A DNA stretch of 10,887 nucleotides, from contig JAFYOG010000211.1 in assembly GCA_017560285.1 (NCBI GenBank), positions 1-10,887 of the forward strand. Direction: 5' to 3'. The stretch is from Clostridia bacterium (GTDB lineage Bacteria > Bacillota > Clostridia > Oscillospirales > CAG-382). This document shows, piece after piece, positions 6,088 through 10,887 of this stretch. Positions within the stretch are counted from its first letter, which is position 1, and each line of letters begins with the position of its first letter. The position numbers and the translations under genes were made by a program. The notes under the pieces are model-generated. The model saw only the letters and a program-made list of their open reading frames with translations. It was not told the origin of the DNA and did not search any database.

Positions 6088-6104
6088 AACATCTCACAAA
6101 TGAC

Positions 6105-6133
6105 AGTATAACACCTGTCTTGCAAAAATGCAA
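6105..6133 (-). promoter_or_regulatory. Promoter of rpmE
   Basis: Minus-strand TTGCAT (6128-6133), a 17-nt spacer and TATACT (6105-6110) preceded by TG one base upstream (extended -10). The -35 box is weak, while the extended -10 is good. Confidence 0.65.
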
Positions 6134-6188
6134 TACCTTTTGTTAAATTTTTTTAATGTTTTTTATTTTGCACAAAAATAGTGGGTTT

Positions 6189-6212
6189 TTACTTGCTTTT
6201 TAATGCAAGTAA
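6189..6212. promoter_or_regulatory. Operator-like palindrome over the promoter of the glycosidase gene
   Basis: TTACTTGC (6189-6196), an 8-nt spacer and GCAAGTAA (6205-6212) form a perfect 8-bp dyad. It covers the -35 box (6193-6198) and most of the spacer of the plus-strand promoter. The dimensions fit a dimeric repressor site. I do not recognise it as the box of a known regulator. Confidence 0.55.
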
Positions 6213-6221
6213 TAATATAAT
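6193..6221 (+). promoter_or_regulatory. Promoter of the membrane-anchored glycosidase-like gene
   Basis: TTGCTT (6193-6198, 4 of 6) and TATAAT (6216-6221) with a 17-nt spacer. The predicted start is near 6228, giving a leader of about 29 nt. It is divergent from the rpmE promoter, with 59 nt between the -35 boxes. Confidence 0.75.
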
Positions 6222-6256
6222 GTAGCTTGTAAAGATTTGTAAATTAGGTGATATAT

Positions 6257-8824
6257 ATGAAATTGTTTAAAAAATTTACAGCCTTGGCGTTATCTTTGCT
6301 GGTTTTACTGCCCTGCTTTTGCTTTAACGGCTTTGCCGCAGAGGGCGATTGGCTGTTTATCGACGGCGAAAACATTAACCGAGAAGTAGATACCGCCGTA
6401 ATCTATTTCGGCGTGGAAACCACCAACCAAAACAAATGGGGCTATAACCTTGTTTTGGATACCGAAAACAAGGTTACGGCTATTATAGAGGGCGGTAATG
6501 CGGAAGGCGAAAACCTTGCCGTGCCCGAAGGCGGTTATGTTGTTTCTGCCAGCGGCGCAAAAACAGAATGGCTGGAAGAAAAGGTTAAGATTGGCGATAC
6601 CCTTTATTACGACGGTGTTACCCAACGGCTTTTTGTTTTAAATAATGACGGCGAATTTGACCCTTATTTTAACAAGGAGTTTGCGGTTGTGGGTCAGACC
6701 GACGGTTATTCGTTGGCAGACGGCACCGAAAACGGCAATATAAATTACTGTTATAAGGTTATTGTGAACGCCGAGGGCGACGTTATCGGTACCGATAAAG
6801 AAATACCCGAGGGCGGGTTTGCGGTATACGCTTATAACAAGGCAGACAGAAACGATCTTATTGCCTATGCCCCCGTTGGCGCCCATTGCACCGTAGGCGA
6901 CGGATTTTTGACCTTTGTTTACGACGAACCCATGCTTAAAAAGAGCCTTGAGATTGCCATTGCCGATGCGAACGCTTATATGGAAAAGGCTAAAAGCGAA
7001 TTTGAATATATAGATTACGATGCAATGGCGGCGGTTATTGCCGAAGCGACGGTGTTAACCGAAGCAAAGCTTGATTACCGCACTGCTATGGGTATTATTT
7101 ATAAGCTTGATAACGAGCTTATTGCCCTAAAAGCAGAAAAGGTGGGCAGAGAATTCCGCGGTGCGTTCCACACCCCCGACGAAAAGAACGCATACGACGT
7201 ACGAAGCACGGTTATTTCGGCAAAGGCGGCGGGGTTAAACTCTATAATATTGCGTATTTCCAACGGATACGGCACATACATTCCCCTGCCCAAGGACAAC
7301 AAGTTTGCCGCAAGCAGCAGCTATAAGGATTTTGATATTCTGCAGACCTATATTGACGTTTGTAAGAAGGAAAACATATCGCTTGCGCTGTGCATTGACG
7401 TTTATTATAACGAATTTGCATATATTGCGGAAAAGGATTGGTGCTCGGAAACAAGCGTAAAGGGCAACGGGCTGGAGAAAAAATATTTCTCGCCTGCCAA
7501 CGCAGATTTTAAGGCGTACTTTTTGGATTACGTAAAATATATCGTTGAAAATTACGATATAGATTATTTAATGTTTGACCATTTGCGATATCCCAAGTTT
7601 AGCGAAAGTACCGACCTTGGGTATGATTTTTCTACCTTCGAGCGGTTTAATTACGAAACCGAAATTCCCATAAGCGATATTAACAAGATAAGAAACGAGC
7701 TTACCAGCTCGCCCCATTGGGATGCTTGGGTGGAATATAGAAAAGGGCTTATTGACGGTATGGCAAAAGACCTTTCGGACACCGTAAGAAGCATTGACGG
7801 CGATATTAGTATTTCGGTTGTAAGCGAAAGAGACGTGGTTGTAAGCCATTATTATATGCAGGACGTGCTGGGTTGGGTTTCCCAAAAGCTGTTTGACAGC
7901 GTTTGTGTTGCCATGTACGAAAACGACCCCGACGAGCTTGACCCCTTGGGGGATAACGCATATTACGGCGGAATTGTTAAGGATAAGGGCGAAATTATTG
8001 CGGCAGGCACCGGCGAAGGCACCCAGCTGCTTATGGGTCTTGAAAGCTCGGCACAAATCGGCGGAAAGCAGATTGCCAATGCTATTGAGGAATGCCGCGA
8101 ACTTGGTACCGACGGATTTGTGTTTAGCAATCTGACCGATTTTATAAACCAAGGCTATGCTAAATATTTAAGCAACGGTATTCTTAGCGATACGGTTAGT
8201 TCCGATATTGATTACAGCTATGATTCTTTTAGAAAGCTGTTGGAGTTTAGCAAGATTAAGATACACGACCTTGTTCTTAAAAACGGTGGCTGTGATGACG
8301 AAACCTACGCCAACGCAGTAAAGCTTATTGACGGTGCTATCGCCAAGATTTCGGAAGAAGTGGATTATGAATACGCAAAAGCCCTTGAAAGCGAAATGGC
8401 GGTTTTGTTTGCGGCAAGCCCTGCCAAAGCGGCGGTTTTAAAGGAATATAAGGCGCTATCTAAGGCGGCTTTGCTTTATAAGGCAGAGGAAGAGCAGGAA
8501 GAACCCGACGTTTCTGACCCCGAGCAGGACGAAAGCGGCAATGAAAGCGAACCCGAAAGCAGTATGCCCGAAGCGGATACCGACGTAAGCGATGCCGAAA
8601 GCTCGGCGGGCGAGGAATCGGAACCGGAAAACGGCAATGATAACGGCAACGGTAAATTTAGCATTAATTTTGGCGATATACTTATTTATGGTATTGTAAT
8701 TGCCACCGCAGGTGCCTTTGTGGCGGCGGTTGTGGTTAGTATTATAAGAAAGCGAACCGTTCCCAAGGGGCACCATATGCCAAAAGGAAGCCAAAAGGGC
8801 TACGGCGAGGAAAAAGACAAGTAA
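6257..8824 (+). CDS. Secreted, membrane-anchored glycoside hydrolase-like (GHL10/YngK/DigH type) protein
   Basis: I start at the ATG at 6257 (855 residues) because AGGTG (6246-6250) lies 6 nt upstream. An in-frame GTG at 6248 is part of that site. Order of parts: signal peptide (1-28, likely cut after AA); two similar beta-rich units (about 32-120 and 143-223), each with a PEGG-[YF]-x-V element; a helical region (228-296); a TIM-barrel glycosidase-like domain (about 298-640) with REFRGAFH, GLNSIILR and IDYLMFDHLRYP (435-446); a second helical region (655-745); an acidic Ser/Glu/Asn-rich linker (745-800); one transmembrane segment (about 806-830); and a basic cytoplasmic tail. The barrel resembles GHL10-type proteins such as YngK and E. 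coli DigH, a peptidoglycan glycan-strand hydrolase; DUF4015 is an alternative. The probable substrate is a surface or cell-wall glycan (inferred). No terminator follows the stop. Confidence 0.82.
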   Translation: MKLFKKFTALALSLLVLLPCFCFNGFAAEGDWLFIDGENINREVDTAVIYFGVETTNQNKWGYNLVLDTENKVTAIIEGGNAEGENLAVPEGGYVVSASGAKTEWLEEKVKIGDTLYYDGVTQRLFVLNNDGEFDPYFNKEFAVVGQTDGYSLADGTENGNINYCYKVIVNAEGDVIGTDKEIPEGGFAVYAYNKADRNDLIAYAPVGAHCTVGDGFLTFVYDEPMLKKSLEIAIADANAYMEKAKSEFEYIDYDAMAAVIAEATVLTEAKLDYRTAMGIIYKLDNELIALKAEKVGREFRGAFHTPDEKNAYDVRSTVISAKAAGLNSIILRISNGYGTYIPLPKDNKFAASSSYKDFDILQTYIDVCKKENISLALCIDVYYNEFAYIAEKDWCSETSVKGNGLEKKYFSPANADFKAYFLDYVKYIVENYDIDYLMFDHLRYPKFSESTDLGYDFSTFERFNYETEIPISDINKIRNELTSSPHWDAWVEYRKGLIDGMAKDLSDTVRSIDGDISISVVSERDVVVSHYYMQDVLGWVSQKLFDSVCVAMYENDPDELDPLGDNAYYGGIVKDKGEIIAAGTGEGTQLLMGLESSAQIGGKQIANAIEECRELGTDGFVFSNLTDFINQGYAKYLSNGILSDTVSSDIDYSYDSFRKLLEFSKIKIHDLVLKNGGCDDETYANAVKLIDGAIAKISEEVDYEYAKALESEMAVLFAASPAKAAVLKEYKALSKAALLYKAEEEQEEPDVSDPEQDESGNESEPESSMPEADTDVSDAESSAGEESEPENGNDNGNGKFSINFGDILIYGIVIATAGAFVAAVVVSIIRKRTVPKGHHMPKGSQKGYGEEKDK

Positions 8825-8839
8825 ATTTTATGTAGGTTA

Positions 8840-8868
8840 TTGACTTAGCCTGCAGATTGGTGTATAAT
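8840..8868 (+). promoter_or_regulatory. Promoter of scfA
   Basis: TTGACT (8840-8845) and TATAAT (8863-8868) with a 17-nt spacer; TG lies directly before the -10 box. The predicted start is near 8875, so the leader is about 29 nt. It starts 15 nt after the glycosidase stop codon, so scfA does not need readthrough from upstream. Confidence 0.85.
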
Positions 8869-8903
8869 TACAAGGTAAAGTTTAATATATGGAGGATTTA
8901 GAG

Positions 8904-9056
8904 ATGAAGCATATTAACACTATCGAAACTCGTAACCTTTGCGAAAGCGCAAAGAACGGCGGTTGCGGCGAATGCCAGACTTCCTGCCAATCTGCTTGCA
9001 AGACCAGCTGTGGTATTGCTAATCAGCAGTGCGAAAACAAGGATTCCAACAAATAA
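8904..9056 (+). CDS. scfA: SCIFF ranthipeptide precursor (six-cysteines-in-forty-five family), seven-Cys variant
   Basis: A 50-residue peptide, preceded by GGAGG (8891-8895) at 8 nt spacing. It opens MKHINTIETRNL and has the near-invariant block GCGECQTSCQSACKTSC (residues 20-36), so membership of the SCIFF family is clear. In this family the radical SAM maturase links cysteine sulfur to a side-chain carbon of another residue, giving thioethers (ranthipeptides); some members are linked to quorum sensing in clostridia. The six family cysteines are 21, 24, 28, 32, 36 and 43. This copy also has Cys13 and a C-terminal DSNK extension. Residue 37 is Gly, where characterised homologues (CteA, Tte1186a) have, as I recall, the Thr crosslinked to Cys32. 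Its gene is followed by a terminator and then its maturase. No protease or exporter gene lies in the window. Confidence 0.96.
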   Translation: MKHINTIETRNLCESAKNGGCGECQTSCQSACKTSCGIANQQCENKDSNK

Positions 9057-9068
9057 GTTTTTTGGAAC

Positions 9069-9093
9069 GTGCCGCCGTATGGCGGCACTTTTT
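9069..9093 (+). terminator. Intrinsic terminator between scfA and scfB
   Basis: GTGCCGCC pairs with GGCGGCAC (8 bp, loop GTAT) and is followed by five T residues (9089-9093). It lies 12 nt after the scfA stop and 17 nt before the scfB ATG, so it probably makes scfA mRNA much more abundant than scfB mRNA. Confidence 0.92.
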
Positions 9094-9110
9094 CATAATT
9101 GAGGTTAGAT

Positions 9111-10493
9111 ATGATTCACCAGTATAAATTAAACGGCTATAATATTGTTTTGGATATTTGCTCGGGCTCGGTTCACGCTGTGGACGACGTGGCTTACGAT
9201 ATTATTGCAGATTACAAAAGCAAGAGCAAGGAAGATATTATTACCGCGATGCAAGAAAAATACCTTGGTGTTGACGGTATTTCGGAAACCGATATAGAGG
9301 AATGCTATCAGCAGGTAGAGGATTTGGAAAAGGCAGGCAAGCTGTTTGTTAAAGACAGCTTTAAGCCTATGGCAGGCGCGTTAAAGCGCAAAACCGCAGG
9401 TGTAGTAAAGGCGTTGTGCTTGCATATTGCCCACACCTGCAACCTTAACTGCGAATATTGCTTTGCAAGCCAAGGTAAATACCACGGCGAGCGCGCGGTT
9501 ATGAGCTTCGAGGTTGGCAAGCGCGCCCTTGATTTTTTGGTAGAAAATTCCGGCACACGGCGCAACCTTGAGGTAGACTTTTTCGGCGGCGAGCCTTTGA
9601 TGAACTTTGAGGTTGTTAAGCAGTTGGTTGAATACGCCCGCAGCATAGAAAAGGAAAAGAACAAGAACTTTAGGTTTACTCTTACCACCAACGGCTTGCT
9701 TATTGATGACGACGTTATAGATTTTGCCAACCGCGAAATGAGCAACGTTGTTTTGAGCCTTGACGGCAGAAAAGAAATACACGATAAATACCGCGTTGAC
9801 TATGCAGGCAAGGGCAGCTGGGAACGGATTGTGCCCAAGTTCCAAAAGCTTGTTAACGCCCGCGGCGGTAAAAATTATTATATGCGCGGTACATTTACCC
9901 ACGCCAACCCCGATTTTTTGGAAGATATAAAGGTTATGCTTGATTTAGGCTTTAACGAGCTTAGTATGGAGCCTGTGGTTTGCGCCAAGGGCGATAAGAG
10001 CGAGCTTACCGAAGAGGATTTGCCCATTGTGCTTGACCAATACGAAAAGCTTGCAAGCCTTATGTTGGAAAAGGAAAAGGAAGGCAAGCCCTTTACCTTC
10101 TATCACTATATGATAGACCTTTCCGGCGGGCCTTGTATTTATAAGCGAATTTCGGGCTGCGGAAGCGGTACCGAATATATGGCGGTTACCCCTTGGGGTG
10201 ATTTGTACCCCTGCCACCAGTTTGTGGGCGACGAAAAATATTTGCTTGGCAATATTTTTGACGGCGTTAAGAACACCGCTGTTCAGGAAGAATTTTTGGA
10301 ATGCAACGTTTATGCCCGTAAGGAATGTGCCGATTGCTGGGCGAAGCTTTATTGCTCCGGCGGTTGTGCCGCAAACGCTTACCACGCAACGGGAAGCGTT
10401 AAGGGCGTTTATGAATACGGCTGTAAGCTGTTCTGCAAGCGTATGGAATGTGCCATTATGGTTGCGGTAGCCAAGGCGTTGGGCGACGTATGA
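9111..10493 (+). CDS. scfB: SCIFF radical SAM/SPASM maturase (thioether-forming)
   Basis: A 460-residue enzyme. I start at the ATG at 9111, with GAGGT (9101-9105) 5 nt upstream; the product begins MIHQYKLNGYNI as in SCIFF maturases. An in-frame TTG at 9099 lies before that site. Residues 1-85 look like the RRE/PqqD-like domain that binds the precursor leader. The radical SAM core has CNLNCEYC with Cys110, Cys114 and Cys117 for the SAM-binding [4Fe-4S] cluster, GGEP (159-162), and FTLTTNG (189-195). The C-terminal SPASM region carries Cys342, 350, 368, 398, 406, 409, 415, 419, 438, 442 and 447, more than enough for two auxiliary clusters. The enzyme abstracts hydrogen from a peptide carbon and forms the Cys thioether. 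No promoter is seen after the scfA terminator, so expression likely depends on readthrough. Its stop overlaps the next start. Confidence 0.97.
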   Translation: MIHQYKLNGYNIVLDICSGSVHAVDDVAYDIIADYKSKSKEDIITAMQEKYLGVDGISETDIEECYQQVEDLEKAGKLFVKDSFKPMAGALKRKTAGVVKALCLHIAHTCNLNCEYCFASQGKYHGERAVMSFEVGKRALDFLVENSGTRRNLEVDFFGGEPLMNFEVVKQLVEYARSIEKEKNKNFRFTLTTNGLLIDDDVIDFANREMSNVVLSLDGRKEIHDKYRVDYAGKGSWERIVPKFQKLVNARGGKNYYMRGTFTHANPDFLEDIKVMLDLGFNELSMEPVVCAKGDKSELTEEDLPIVLDQYEKLASLMLEKEKEGKPFTFYHYMIDLSGGPCIYKRISGCGSGTEYMAVTPWGDLYPCHQFVGDEKYLLGNIFDGVKNTAVQEEFLECNVYARKECADCWAKLYCSGGCAANAYHATGSVKGVYEYGCKLFCKRMECAIMVAVAKALGDV

Positions 10494-10887
10494 TGAATAC
10501 TCCTATTTGCGATTTTGTAGAACACTACGCAAGCAAAAACGCGGTAAGAGCCCATATGCCCGGCCATAAGGGCAACAGCTTTTTGGGCTGTGAAGCCCTT
10601 GATATAACCGAAATTAACGGTGCAGACAGCCTTTTTGAATCTGAAGGTGTTATTGCGGAAAGCGAAAAAAACGCAAGCGGTATTTTTGGCTGCAACAGCT
10701 TTTATTCTGCCGAGGGGGCATCACTTTGCATTAGAGCAATGCTTTATTTGGCAAAGCTATGGGGCAAAAACGACCTTAAAATTATTGCCGCAAGGAATTG
10801 CCATAAATCCTTTATAAGCGGTATTGCCTTGTTGGATATAGATATAGATTGGCTTACCCCTGCGGGAAGCTATTTATCTAACGGTAT
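10490..10887 (+). CDS. Orn/Lys/Arg decarboxylase-family PLP enzyme, N-terminal part (cut by window edge)
   Basis: The first 132 residues of a fold-type I PLP enzyme. The family signature HMPGHKG is at residues 22-28, followed by LDITEINGADSLFE (about 37-50), FYSAEGAS (71-78) and RNCHKSF (102-108). These match the major domain of the Orn/Lys/Arg decarboxylase family (compare SpeA/YaaO), which makes polyamines or diamines by decarboxylating basic amino acids. The PLP lysine lies beyond the window, so activity and substrate cannot be judged. Two starts are possible, ATG at 10490 (4-nt overlap with the scfB TGA) and ATG at 10493 (1-nt overlap); both are in the same frame. No good Shine-Dalgarno site precedes them, so translation is probably coupled to scfB. 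Confidence 0.9.
   Translation, partial: MMNTPICDFVEHYASKNAVRAHMPGHKGNSFLGCEALDITEINGADSLFESEGVIAESEKNASGIFGCNSFYSAEGASLCIRAMLYLAKLWGKNDLKIIAARNCHKSFISGIALLDIDIDWLTPAGSYLSNG

Noticed and set aside
6044..6133. Longer L31 start at 6133 or 6064
   Set aside because: The extra residues are not part of L31, and the 6133 start lies in the promoter upstream of the predicted transcription start.
7568..8152. A 194-codon reading frame antisense to the glycosidase-like gene
   Set aside because: It is a mirror of the real gene; its composition and lack of a ribosome binding site or recognisable domain show no coding signal.
8832..8854. Hairpin-like GTAGGTTA/TTAGCCTGC after the glycosidase stop
   Set aside because: It needs G-U pairs and has no U-tract; it overlaps the scfA -35 box, so I do not call it a terminator.
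9308..9902. Long antisense reading frames inside scfB
   Set aside because: They lie wholly opposite conserved radical SAM motifs and look like shadows of the sense codons.
1..10887. CRISPR arrays, insertion sequences, phage or toxin-antitoxin genes
   Set aside because: No direct repeat series, transposase motif, terminal inverted repeats or known small toxin pair was found; the inverted repeats present are explained as terminators, leader hairpins or promoter dyads.

Overview
The window looks like chromosomal DNA of an anaerobic Clostridia-class Firmicute, most likely from the Oscillospiraceae/Ruminococcaceae side. The evidence is a SAM-I (S-box) riboswitch in front of metK, Gram-positive style consensus promoters with 17-nt spacers, strong GGAGG-type ribosome binding sites, many U-tract terminators, and a SCIFF ranthipeptide gene with its radical SAM maturase, a pair that is nearly a hallmark of Clostridia. 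No mobile element, CRISPR array or phage gene was seen.

Layout. 1-1265 (minus): MATE-family efflux protein, missing its C-terminal end, driven by a perfect-consensus promoter. 1349-1633 (minus): two terminators and a tRNA-Val(UAC) unit with its own promoter and a leader hairpin. 1662-2679 (minus): a two-gene unit of a small membrane-anchored protein and a lipoprotein, both of unknown function. 2757-3015 (minus): a tRNA-Met(CAU)/tRNA-Glu(UUC) unit with promoter, leader hairpin and terminator. 3068-4459 (plus): promoter, SAM-I riboswitch with terminator/antiterminator, and metK. A bidirectional terminator separates metK from the convergent hflX (4496-5770, minus), which lies just downstream of rpmE (L31, 5843-6043, minus) and rpmE's terminator. 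6189-8824 (plus): a palindrome-marked promoter and an 855-aa secreted, membrane-anchored glycoside-hydrolase-like protein. 8840-10493 (plus): SCIFF precursor scfA, a terminator, and the radical SAM SPASM maturase scfB. From 10490: an Orn/Lys/Arg decarboxylase-family gene that overlaps the end of scfB and runs off the window.

How the parts fit. Most of the window is housekeeping: SAM synthesis under SAM feedback, ribosome-associated HflX and L31, and tRNAs. The accessory interest lies at 6.2-10.9 kb. ScfA should be bound through its leader by the N-terminal RRE-like region of ScfB and given thioether crosslinks between cysteine sulfurs and side-chain carbons. Here the precursor has seven cysteines instead of six, and Gly at the position where, from memory, characterised relatives have the crosslinked Thr. 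The peptide/maturase stoichiometry is probably set by the terminator between the two genes. The decarboxylase is translationally linked to the maturase. Whether the surface glycosidase upstream belongs to the same pathway is unknown. MetK supplies the SAM that a radical SAM enzyme consumes, but it is a general housekeeping enzyme and I do not infer a specific link.
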